NCBI GenBank assembly: GCA_015522765.1
Contig: WALR01000046.1
Coordinates: forward strand, 1-8,153
Reading direction: 5' to 3'
Length of the DNA: 8,153 bases
From: Candidatus Woesearchaeota archaeon
Lineage (GTDB): Archaea > Nanobdellota > Nanobdellia > Woesearchaeales > WALR01
Shown piece by piece: positions 1 to 6,369 of the stretch. The notes under the pieces are model-generated. The model was given only the letters and a program-made list of their open reading frames with translations. It searched no databases and was not told where the DNA came from. Every line of letters begins with the position of its first letter. The first letter of the stretch is position 1. Position numbers and translations under genes: made by a program.

Positions 1-1548
1 GCCCATAGGATAAGCCACCCCTTCCCAGTAGGCTACCTCGCGTCAGACTCTTTTCAGCACCAGACAAGGGCAGAGAGCATAAAGGAGATGGGGAACTACA
101 GGCATGAGGCAGAGTATATCGTGACGGGAAAGAAGGGTGTAGTGGGTTTTTATCCACCGCTGCTGTACCATTCAGGCATAGCCCTGAGCCAGTGTGCAGG
201 CCTGGAGACATATGACGGTGTCTATCTCCTGGTGTTTCTTGCGGTAGTCATTGCAATAATGCTGAACTACTTTTTAATAAAGGAGCTATTCGGGATAAAA
301 GTCGCCTTCCTTTCTGTGCCGCTCCTATTCTTCTTATTCCACCCTAAGATTTACCCTGCATTCACCTGGAATCATTGGCCTGCACTCCTTGGTCTGAGTT
401 CAATAATATTTATAATATGGGGGTTTGCCAAGACAATGAAGAAGCCAGGATATTGGCCCTTCCTAAGCATAGGAATCATGGGGACAGCATTAGCCCACAG
501 CTCAGAGTTCATATTCTCCCTCGTCATCCTTTCGGTTCTTATCGCCTATGAAGCATACAAGAAGTCCCTGACAAAGAAGCATGTAAAAGCGTTTGCCTAC
601 GCAATAATAATCGCACTCATAGTGGCTGCTTATTACCTCCAGATATTCTGGCTGACATGGGGACAGGCGCAGAAGATAACACTAAGGATAAGTTTCAAGC
701 CTGACGGATGGATGCCCGGCGGATTCAAGCCAGTATACTTCAGAGAAGCCCTCATCTTCCTAGTTATTGGACTGGTCCTGGCAACCTGGAAGTCCATTAA
801 GAAGGATAACTTCTATGCGCCGCTTGCCCTTACAGTAATCCTGCTCGGATTCACAAATATTATCGGCGCAGGGTTCAGGGCTTATCAGTTGAGATTTTTC
901 TGGCCGGTCTTCTTAAGTGCGTCCCTAGGTCTCGGCATCTACACCTTACTGAGGCTGATAATAAAAAAGAAGGGGAGGAGCGATGTAATTGTATATGCGC
1001 TTATAGGACTGGTTCTGTCAGTGTACGCCGCAAACGCCTATGCGACAAGAATCGGGCCAAGCAGTCTGATGGACGCCCCCCACTGGCAGCTTTACCAGTG
1101 GATAAGCAGGAACACTGAGAAGAACTCCTGGATTTACTTCTTTTACGGCGATTCCTACTCTCAGGACGCCATACTTAGAAATTCAAAGAGAGACCACTAC
1201 CTTGCAGAGTTAAACGAGCTCGTCAGGGATGCGAAAAGCGGAGAGGTGAAAAAGGAGTACTGGACAAGAATGGCCGGTGACTCAGGGCCGGGACTGCCGG
1301 TGAGGGATGGTCTGGGCTTCAGATTCGTCTTTAACAGCTCATTGTACCATCACAATGTAAGCTTATGCGAGCCTGACTACTATGTGTTTGACAGGGCCGG
1401 CAGGTTCAGGCCTTTATTGCAGTACAACATGGCGATTGCAGGATTCCTGAAGAACAAGAGCGTTGCAAAGATTGTCTATAAAAACCCAAGTTCAATAGTG
1501 ATGAAGAGGATTGTTGATAAGAGGGAGTGCATAAGAAGGATATCCTGA
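1..1548 (+). CDS. GT-C-like polytopic membrane glycosyltransferase (5' partial)
   Basis: The frame is open from base 1 to the TGA at 1546-1548 (515 codons), so the true start lies outside the window; the ATG at 88 is internal. Near the visible start is Asp16-Ser-Phe-Gln-His20, the kind of acidic/His loop after the first membrane helix in GT-C enzymes, followed by Tyr-Pro-Pro at 51-53. Roughly nine or ten hydrophobic segments follow up to about residue 350, including one starting at an Ala-His pair (His166). The last ~160 residues are soluble and probably extracytoplasmic. They begin with a Trp-Ile-Ser-Arg-Asn-Thr stretch (367-372) resembling the region just before the catalytic motif of STT3/AglB, but the WWDYG motif itself is absent (Phe-Phe-Tyr-Gly-Asp at 380-384 instead), so I do not call it an oligosaccharyltransferase. 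Likely role: transfer of a sugar from a polyprenyl-phosphate donor on the outer face. Donor and acceptor are unknown. It resembles the reverse-strand GT-C protein at 3005-4567. Confidence 0.72.
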   Translation, partial: AHRISHPFPVGYLASDSFQHQTRAESIKEMGNYRHEAEYIVTGKKGVVGFYPPLLYHSGIALSQCAGLETYDGVYLLVFLAVVIAIMLNYFLIKELFGIKVAFLSVPLLFFLFHPKIYPAFTWNHWPALLGLSSIIFIIWGFAKTMKKPGYWPFLSIGIMGTALAHSSEFIFSLVILSVLIAYEAYKKSLTKKHVKAFAYAIIIALIVAAYYLQIFWLTWGQAQKITLRISFKPDGWMPGGFKPVYFREALIFLVIGLVLATWKSIKKDNFYAPLALTVILLGFTNIIGAGFRAYQLRFFWPVFLSASLGLGIYTLLRLIIKKKGRSDVIVYALIGLVLSVYAANAYATRIGPSSLMDAPHWQLYQWISRNTEKNSWIYFFYGDSYSQDAILRNSKRDHYLAELNELVRDAKSGEVKKEYWTRMAGDSGPGLPVRDGLGFRFVFNSSLYHHNVSLCEPDYYVFDRAGRFRPLLQYNMAIAGFLKNKSVAKIVYKNPSSIVMKRIVDKRECIRRIS

Positions 1549-1552
1549 TTTC

Positions 1553-1560
1553 AGGAGGGA
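1553..1560 (+). promoter_or_regulatory. Strong Shine-Dalgarno that decides the start of the small membrane protein
   Basis: AGGAGGGA lies 5 nt before the ATG at 1566. It is the best ribosome-binding site in the window. It favours the ATG at 1566 over the in-frame ATG at 1527, which would overlap the upstream gene and has no such motif. Confidence 0.75.
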
Positions 1561-1565
1561 GATTA

Positions 1566-1931
1566 ATGAAAGGTTTCAGGGAGGAGAAGGAGCTGCTCAA
1601 GGCGCTCGTTACATGGGCTGTTGTACTCTTTGCTATTCTGGAAGCAGTATTTTACCGGGAGTCAATAGCTGTAGTGGCGAGGTTTGTGGTGGGTGTGCTC
1701 TGGCTATTTGTAATCCCGGGCACACTAACAGCCATGCTCATCGATAAGAATAATAAGCTGGGGATAACAGAGAAAAGCATTGCAGGAACAGCAGTGGCGA
1801 TAATTGTGACAGGGATAACCAGCTACTACCTGGGTCTGGCAGGGCTTAATGTGAGGAGCCACTGGATAATAATACCCTTATTAATCATTGGTGCGTATGC
1901 CATAGTAAAATTATTTGGTAGAAGACGGTAA
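1566..1931 (+). CDS. Small multi-spanning membrane protein, DUF1616-like pattern
   Basis: A 121-residue protein with three to four predicted membrane helices (about 9-26, 32-54, 67-88 and 95-112) and a basic C-terminus (Gly-Arg-Arg-Arg). Between helices 2 and 3 there is a Val-Ile-Pro-Gly turn, then a short charged loop and Thr-Glu-Lys before helix 3. This Pro-Gly / Glu-Lys layout recalls the start of DUF1616-type membrane proteins, but I recognise it by pattern only. It starts 17 nt after the GT-C gene and so is probably cotranscribed with it. A related small protein follows the other GT-C gene (2682-3008), which suggests a subunit or accessory of the GT-C enzyme. No catalytic motif is visible. 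An alternative start at 1527 would add 13 residues. Confidence 0.7.
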   Translation: MKGFREEKELLKALVTWAVVLFAILEAVFYRESIAVVARFVVGVLWLFVIPGTLTAMLIDKNNKLGITEKSIAGTAVAIIVTGITSYYLGLAGLNVRSHWIIIPLLIIGAYAIVKLFGRRR

Positions 1932-1940
1932 AATTTATTT
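1931..1940 (+). promoter_or_regulatory. Possible internal TATA-like box before the DPM1-like gene
   Basis: AAATTTATTT is centred about 25 nt before the ATG at 1961, the spacing expected for a leaderless archaeal transcript. The sequence next to the ATG (AAGGCGGATAAA) is only a poor Shine-Dalgarno match. The gene may therefore have its own promoter in addition to read-through. This is inferred from spacing and composition alone. Confidence 0.3.
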
Positions 1941-1960
1941 CTCGCATTAAGGCGGATAAA

Positions 1961-2677
1961 ATGAAAGTCGCGACAATCCCAACATTCAACGAGGCAGAAA
2001 ACATTGAAGAGTTAATAGATAGAATTATGAATTTGAAGATTCCAGACCTGCACATTTTAGTGGTTGACGATGACAGCCCTGACGGCACCTCATCAATAGT
2101 CAGAAAGGTCATGAAAAATAACAAGAAGGTTCACTTGCTGCTCAGAAAAGGGAGGAGGGGAAGAGGCCTTGCAGGCAGGGACGGATTTGTGAAGGCGCTG
2201 GAGATGGGTGCTGACACAGTAATAGAGATGGACGCTGATCTTTCCCACGACCCAAAATACATCCCCTCAATGCTGAAAAGGCTTGAAGAGTGCGACATGG
2301 TGCTCGGCTCAAGAACAGTTAAATCCTCGATTGAAAAGAGCGACAGGCCAATAATGAGAAAGCTCATAACCCTGCTGGCGAATCAGTATATCAGAACAGT
2401 CCTCGGCGTCGGGGTGAGGGACTGCAATTCCGGTTTCAGATGTTTCAGGCGGGATGTCCTTGAAGGGATTAATGTTAAGAATCTCATCTCTGAGGGGCCC
2501 TCAATAGTCCAGGAGGTCCTTTACAAGGCCCACCTTAAGGGATTCAGAATCTGCGAGGTTCCCATAATCTTCAGGGAGAGGAAGAAGGGGAAGTCGAATC
2601 TTACGATTAAAAAACTGGTTGAGGGCTACTTCTTTGTTCTTAAACTGAAGTATATGCATCTTCGCAGAGAGATATAA
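1961..2677 (+). CDS. Dolichol/polyprenyl-phosphate mannosyltransferase-like GT2 (DPM1 type)
   Basis: A 238-residue soluble GT-A fold enzyme. It transfers a sugar, typically mannose or glucose, from a nucleotide sugar to polyprenyl phosphate on the cytoplasmic face of the membrane. Motifs in order: Pro-Thr-Phe-Asn-Glu-Ala-Glu-Asn (7-14); the nucleotide-binding Asp-Asp-Asp-Ser-Pro-Asp-Gly-Thr (36-43); the metal-binding Asp-Ala-Asp (91-93) followed by Leu-Ser-His-Asp-Pro; Gly-Ser-Arg (116-118); Asn-Ser-Gly-Phe-Arg (156-160); and Phe-Arg-Glu-Arg...Gly-Lys-Ser (204-212), the DPM1 acceptor-side signature. There is no C-terminal membrane domain, so it resembles the catalytic-only class (human DPM1) rather than forms with fused helices. 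The gene ends in tandem stops (TAATAA) 4 nt from the convergent operon. It probably supplies the lipid-linked donor used by the flanking GT-C proteins. The exact sugar cannot be read from sequence. Confidence 0.88.
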   Translation: MKVATIPTFNEAENIEELIDRIMNLKIPDLHILVVDDDSPDGTSSIVRKVMKNNKKVHLLLRKGRRGRGLAGRDGFVKALEMGADTVIEMDADLSHDPKYIPSMLKRLEECDMVLGSRTVKSSIEKSDRPIMRKLITLLANQYIRTVLGVGVRDCNSGFRCFRRDVLEGINVKNLISEGPSIVQEVLYKAHLKGFRICEVPIIFRERKKGKSNLTIKKLVEGYFFVLKLKYMHLRREI

Positions 2678-2681
2678 TAAA

Positions 2682-3008
2682 TTAGTTATGCCTTAAGGTC
2701 TTCTTTCTTGAATAAAACAAAGCTGTTAATGTAATGTAGAATATTAACAGAGAGAGAGCCACTCCAAACCTAAAATTAGAGATTTTTGATATCAGGTAAA
2801 CTAAAAAAGGGAAAATGACCAGTGATGAAAACAGCCCTAAGATGAGACCATCCTCTAATTTAACATTAAACATTTTTAGTATCAGCACAACAGGCAGAAC
2901 GATTATGTAAAGAAACAGCACGGGCAGCATGCTCTTAACTCCTAAAGTAAAGAACAGAACAATTAATGGAATTGCGACAGCTGCCAAAGGATAATTGTTC
3001 TTTCTCAT
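2682..3008 (-). CDS. Small multi-spanning membrane protein paired with GT-C
   Basis: A 108-residue, very hydrophobic protein with about four helices (roughly 8-24, 26-45, 53-74 and 80-99) and a basic tail (Ser-Arg-Lys-Lys). Its ATG overlaps the TGA of the upstream GT-C gene in a 4-nt ATGA, which implies translational coupling and matched synthesis. By eye it aligns with the small protein at 1566-1931: Pro at the end of helix 2, then a charged loop with Lys-Leu and Glu, a Tyr-Leu near the end of helix 3, and an Asn-x-Arg before the last helix. No catalytic residues or known enzyme motif are visible. A scaffold or accessory role for the GT-C enzyme is inference from the gene pairing. It may be a DUF1616-like relative. 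Confidence 0.68.
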   Translation of the reverse strand: MRKNNYPLAAVAIPLIVLFFTLGVKSMLPVLFLYIIVLPVVLILKMFNVKLEDGLILGLFSSLVIFPFLVYLISKISNFRFGVALSLLIFYITLTALFYSRKKTLRHN

Positions 3009-4567
3009 TTTCTCTTTCCCGGATTACTAGTCTTGTTAATAGCTGAAAGCTTGTATATCCGTACTTCCTTAGTGTTGTATATGAGCTTCTCCCCTGAGAG
3101 TGTTTTATTCTCAAACTCAAAGAGCTTATCCGCGAGTTTCCTATTTCCCAGCAGGATGGCGTCAGAGTAGTCAACCATAAAATAATCCGGCGGTCCTATG
3201 TAAAAGCCTTTAAGGGAATGGACTGAGCGCTCCTCCTCCTTGATGAGTATATTCCTCATGGCAAGCGCCTGAATCCAGTACTGCTTCGCAAGTGTTATTG
3301 GTCCAACCATCCCTATGTTTGCCTTCTCAGGAAGATTATGCCTCATCCATAAGGCTGCGTTGTACTGCTGGGGGGTAATCCTCATAGGACCAGAGTAAGC
3401 ATTGTGAAGTGTATTAAATGCGGGCAACCCATTAATGACAAAGATTGCACTGAGTGTAAGAAGAACCAGCAAAACCCTGAATCTTCTCAGCTGCTTCAGG
3501 GAAATAATAAAATAGACTCCCAGCGCAAACAGAGGGAAAAAGAGGTGGGCTTCCTCTGCAAGGAACCTGAACTGCCTAGTCTTAAGGTGTATCATTATCA
3601 GGTGGGATAAGAAGAAGACTACCCACACCATATACTTAGGGTCCCTCATCTTAAGGAAGATTAATATTATTCCTAAGATTACGAAAGGCAGGGTCCAGTA
3701 GCCTGCATAAGTCATAGGATAAGAACTCATAAATACTGTCGGGCTGTCCGATAGGTGGGGCTTTGGATAAAACCTCAACAATGAGGTCAATGATAACGAG
3801 GAAGATAGTGACATGCCGTTTGCCTCAGAGTAACTTTTAACGCCTGCAATAAAGGGGGATGTTAAAATCAGCACTAAAGCAATAGCAATGATTGCGTGTT
3901 TTACAGGGTAAATTATTTTTTTTAGCTGAATGATGCGTATGATGGCAAATAGTGATACGGCAAGCAGGCATTCAAAGAAAGCCTGCGGATGGAAGGAGAA
4001 GCTCCCTGCAATGAATATTGAAGTTAGTATTAGGTATACAATAGCGTCGTGTTTGTCCTTCTCCAGGTAAGCAGTGTACTTGTAGAAAGAGAAAAGAACC
4101 ATTGGAAGGAAGATAAATGCTATCTGCTGGGGCCACTGAGCCCACAAGTAAACCATGATGTCCCTCATGGAAAATATGAGGAAGAAGGAACCTATAAGTG
4201 AAGGGTAGAATCCAAGGGTCTCTCTCATTAACATATAAGAAGAGACAATGAAGAGGGTTATAAGGAGGAGTATCATTGTATAAGAAGAAACAATCTCGCC
4301 TCTTCCAGCAAGCTGTCCTGTGGCTTCCCAGATATAGAAGTGAGGAGGGTAATATCTTCTTCCTCCTTCCTTATACCAGCTTTGTTCTATGTAATAGGGA
4401 AAGGTGTCAAAAATTCTGTTAGACTGATAGATATAGTCTCCCTGAGTAAAATGGGAGCTTGAATCAACATCACCAAAGGGCATGGGGCTGCTCCTTATGG
4501 GGAGAGACCAGAGAATCAGCGCAAGAGAGTAGATTAGGAGTATAACAACAAGGTCTCTTTTATCCAT
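3005..4567 (-). CDS. GT-C-like polytopic membrane glycosyltransferase
   Basis: 520 residues from the ATG at 4567; an in-frame TTG at 4588 would add 7 residues. I prefer the ATG because a TATA-like box lies about 27 nt upstream, as for a leaderless mRNA. After a first helix (~5-22) comes an outer loop with Asp33-x-Asp35 and His39, then Tyr-Pro-Pro at 73-75. About ten hydrophobic segments follow up to ~380, and a soluble, probably extracytoplasmic domain fills the last ~130 residues. The Asp/His loop and polytopic plan are GT-C features. Its C-terminal domain contains Trp-Met-Arg-His-Asn-Leu-Pro-Glu (407-414), again like the STT3 segment before WWDYG but without that motif. It shares the Asp-Ser-x-x-His, Tyr-Pro-Pro, helix-start His (193) and Pro-Asp-Tyr landmarks with the forward GT-C gene (1-1548), so the two are probably paralogues. 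It is first in a two-gene operon. Expected function is sugar transfer from a lipid-phosphate donor; the substrate is unknown. Confidence 0.75.
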   Translation of the reverse strand: MDKRDLVVILLIYSLALILWSLPIRSSPMPFGDVDSSSHFTQGDYIYQSNRIFDTFPYYIEQSWYKEGGRRYYPPHFYIWEATGQLAGRGEIVSSYTMILLLITLFIVSSYMLMRETLGFYPSLIGSFFLIFSMRDIMVYLWAQWPQQIAFIFLPMVLFSFYKYTAYLEKDKHDAIVYLILTSIFIAGSFSFHPQAFFECLLAVSLFAIIRIIQLKKIIYPVKHAIIAIALVLILTSPFIAGVKSYSEANGMSLSSSLSLTSLLRFYPKPHLSDSPTVFMSSYPMTYAGYWTLPFVILGIILIFLKMRDPKYMVWVVFFLSHLIMIHLKTRQFRFLAEEAHLFFPLFALGVYFIISLKQLRRFRVLLVLLTLSAIFVINGLPAFNTLHNAYSGPMRITPQQYNAALWMRHNLPEKANIGMVGPITLAKQYWIQALAMRNILIKEEERSVHSLKGFYIGPPDYFMVDYSDAILLGNRKLADKLFEFENKTLSGEKLIYNTKEVRIYKLSAINKTSNPGKRK

Positions 4568-4611
4568 ATGGGAAAAGAATAAAAACAACCATTTAAATCT
4601 TTTTCTATAAG
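4568..4611. promoter_or_regulatory. Compact divergent promoter region
   Basis: These 44 nt separate the divergent ATGs at 4567 (-) and 4612 (+). The palindrome ATTTAAAT (4591-4598) sits about 27 nt before the reverse ATG. On that strand it is preceded by the purine-rich GAAAAAG, as in a BRE plus TATA box. For the forward gene this box is only ~18 nt from the ATG, too near for a leaderless start; an AATAAAAAC stretch (4578-4586) has better spacing. Neither ATG has a Shine-Dalgarno. The promoters must therefore overlap. Confidence 0.5.
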
Positions 4612-5634
4612 ATGAGAAAGATACTCATAATCAAGCTGGCTGCATTAGGCGATGTGCTAAGGACAACCTCCTTCTTAAAGCCCTTAAGGAAGAAGCATAA
4701 TGCGGAAATCCACTGGCTGACGAGCAGGAGGGCCATGCCCCTGCTTGAGGGCAATCCCTACATAGACCGGCTTCTCATTGATAATGACAAGGATATTGAA
4801 GAAGTCCTCAAAGGAGATTACGGGCTCGTGCTGAGCCTTGAGGAAGAGGAGGAGATGGCAGAAACAGCGACGAAGTTAAGGGAGAAGGGCGCTGTCCTCA
4901 TAGGAGTCTACAGGGATAAAGAAGGATTAAAGTACACCCCCGACACGAATGAGTGGTTTGACATGAGCCTTATCTCACGCTTCGGAAAGGAAAAAGCAGA
5001 CGCCCTTAAGAAGACGAACAAAAGGAGCTATCAGGAGATATGGATGGATATCCTAGGGCTTGAGAAGAGAGACTATGAGCCTGTTCTTGTATTGAGCGAC
5101 GAGGAGAATGATTTTGCCTATTCATTCGCAAGGGAGCATCAGCTATATAAAAATGGGCTAATCATAGGATTTAACACAGGTGCGGGCAAGAGATGGCCCA
5201 TGAAGAGCCTCAGCGAGGAGAAGACAGCGTGGATGATTGATAGGGTTAAAGAAGAGCTTAACGCAGAGGTATTGCTTTTCGGAGGAGGGGACGAGGCAGA
5301 GAGGAACAATAGGATAATAAAGCTGTGCAGGCATAAGCCTTTAAACACGGGTATTAACAGCCTGAGGAGGTTTGCGGCATTAATAGGGCTAACAGATGTG
5401 ATGGTGACAGCAGACACGCTTGCACTTCACATTTCCCTTGCACTGCACAAAAGGGTTGTCGCCTTCTTCGCGCCTACCTCAGCGGCAGAGATAGAGCTTT
5501 ACGGCCGGGGCGTGAAGATAATCTCGCATTCTGACTGCTACTGCTGTTACAGAAAAGAATATATAAGAGGAGGATGCATAGAGCATGTTGATGAGAAGGA
5601 AATACTCCGGGGAGTGGTGAGGCTGGCTAAATGA
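4612..5634 (+). CDS. Glycosyltransferase family 9 (heptosyltransferase-like)
   Basis: A 340-residue GT-B enzyme, close to the usual length of this family. The N-terminal domain opens with a hydrophobic strand and Ala-Leu-Gly-Asp-Val-Leu (11-16), which holds the Asp14 equivalent to the proposed catalytic base of WaaC-type heptosyltransferases. A strand with Ile-His-Trp-Leu (33-36) and Gly-Asn-Pro-Tyr-Ile-Asp (47-52) follow. The C-terminal domain has Gly-Ala-Gly-Lys-Arg-Trp-Pro (190-196), Phe-Gly-Gly-Gly-Asp-Glu (223-228), Asn-Thr-Gly (245-247), Ala-Asp-Thr (267-269) with His273, and Ala-Pro-Thr (287-289), all standard GT9 landmarks for nucleotide-sugar binding. A cysteine group (309, 311, 312, 322) sits near the end. 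An acidic run of Glu (77-81) stands where other members have a less charged loop. It is the first gene of the operon, and its TGA overlaps the next ATG. The family is best known from bacterial lipopolysaccharide core synthesis, so the sugar used here is open. Confidence 0.85.
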   Translation: MRKILIIKLAALGDVLRTTSFLKPLRKKHNAEIHWLTSRRAMPLLEGNPYIDRLLIDNDKDIEEVLKGDYGLVLSLEEEEEMAETATKLREKGAVLIGVYRDKEGLKYTPDTNEWFDMSLISRFGKEKADALKKTNKRSYQEIWMDILGLEKRDYEPVLVLSDEENDFAYSFAREHQLYKNGLIIGFNTGAGKRWPMKSLSEEKTAWMIDRVKEELNAEVLLFGGGDEAERNNRIIKLCRHKPLNTGINSLRRFAALIGLTDVMVTADTLALHISLALHKRVVAFFAPTSAAEIELYGRGVKIISHSDCYCCYRKEYIRGGCIEHVDEKEILRGVVRLAK

Positions 5635-6359
5635 GAAAACCAAACATATCAATATTCTTCCCGGCATACAACGAAGCAGAGAACCTGCCGCTGCTTATAA
5701 AGCGCGCAGACAAAGTATTAAGGGATGTTGCAGACAAATACGAGATGATAATCGTAAATTACGAAGGGAGCAGCGACAATACAGAAGAGACTGTAGCTGG
5801 ATTGAGGGAGAAGTACAGAAATCTCAGACTTGTAAGCCAGCCATTGAACAGGAAAGGGATAGGGGAAGCAATAAGGATTGGCTTTGTTAATTCCAGCTAT
5901 GAGCACATCTTTTACACAGACGCGGACAACCAGTTTGACATACGCGAGATAAAAAAATTCATCCCCTTAATTACGAAATATGATGTTATAGCGGCCTACA
6001 AGAAGAAAAGGAACGATCCCCTCCCGAGGATAATCATCTCTACCATTTATAACTTCATCATAAGAGTGGTCTTTAACATCCCGTATAAAGATGTTGACTG
6101 CGCATTCAGGTATGTTAATAAAAGAGTAATAGATGCGCTAACGCTTAAATGCGTCACAGGTGTTGCGACAACAGAACTTCTGGTGAAGGCGAAAAAGAAA
6201 GGATTTAAAATAAAGCAGATTCCTGTAACGCATTACCCGCGTCTTTATGGCCAGCCGGTGTTTGTTTCAGGAACCAACATTCCTAGGCTTAGGGTGATAA
6301 AGCAGCTGGTAAGAGAGATAATTACGCTGAAGAAGGAATTAAGAGAATTGGATATTTAG
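5631..6359 (+). CDS. DPM/GtrB-like GT2 glycosyltransferase with altered DDGS motif
   Basis: A 242-residue soluble GT2 enzyme, translationally coupled to the GT9 gene through an ATGA overlap. Motifs: Phe-Pro-Ala-Tyr-Asn-Glu-Ala-Glu-Asn (10-18); Tyr-Glu-Gly-Ser-Ser-Asp-Asn-Thr (44-51), where the family normally has Asp/Asn-Asp-Gly-Ser; Thr-Asp-Ala-Asp-Asn-Gln-Phe-Asp (96-103), the intact metal-binding DxD of the polyprenyl-phosphate GT2 group; Asp-Val-Asp-Cys-Ala-Phe-Arg (154-160), where Gly is usual before Phe-Arg; and His-Tyr-Pro-Arg-Leu-Tyr-Gly (201-207), the His-x-Pro-Arg acceptor-side motif. There is no C-terminal membrane helix. The family places a sugar on polyprenyl phosphate or on a growing lipid-linked glycan. 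The changed uracil-pocket motif leaves nucleotide preference open, but the otherwise intact motifs argue against a dead protein. It differs clearly from the DPM1-like gene at 1961-2677. Confidence 0.82.
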   Translation: MRKPNISIFFPAYNEAENLPLLIKRADKVLRDVADKYEMIIVNYEGSSDNTEETVAGLREKYRNLRLVSQPLNRKGIGEAIRIGFVNSSYEHIFYTDADNQFDIREIKKFIPLITKYDVIAAYKKKRNDPLPRIIISTIYNFIIRVVFNIPYKDVDCAFRYVNKRVIDALTLKCVTGVATTELLVKAKKKGFKIKQIPVTHYPRLYGQPVFVSGTNIPRLRVIKQLVREIITLKKELRELDI

Positions 6360-6369
6360 GAAATTAAAA

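Noticed and set aside
88..90. ATG at 88 as the true start of the first GT-C gene.
   Set aside because: The same frame is open to base 1 and encodes the Asp-x-x-x-His loop typical of GT-C proteins upstream of this ATG.
1527..1565. Extended start at the ATG at 1527 for the small membrane protein.
   Set aside because: It would overlap the upstream gene by 22 nt without a ribosome-binding site, while AGGAGGGA sits exactly right for the ATG at 1566.
3404..3610. A 68-codon forward frame starting at a GTG with two Cys-x-x-Cys pairs, looking like a zinc-ribbon protein.
   Set aside because: It lies fully antisense inside the well-supported reverse GT-C gene, over hydrophobic and loop codons. It has a GTG start without ribosome-binding site, and its second half is low-quality sequence. 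The Cys pairs are most likely chance.
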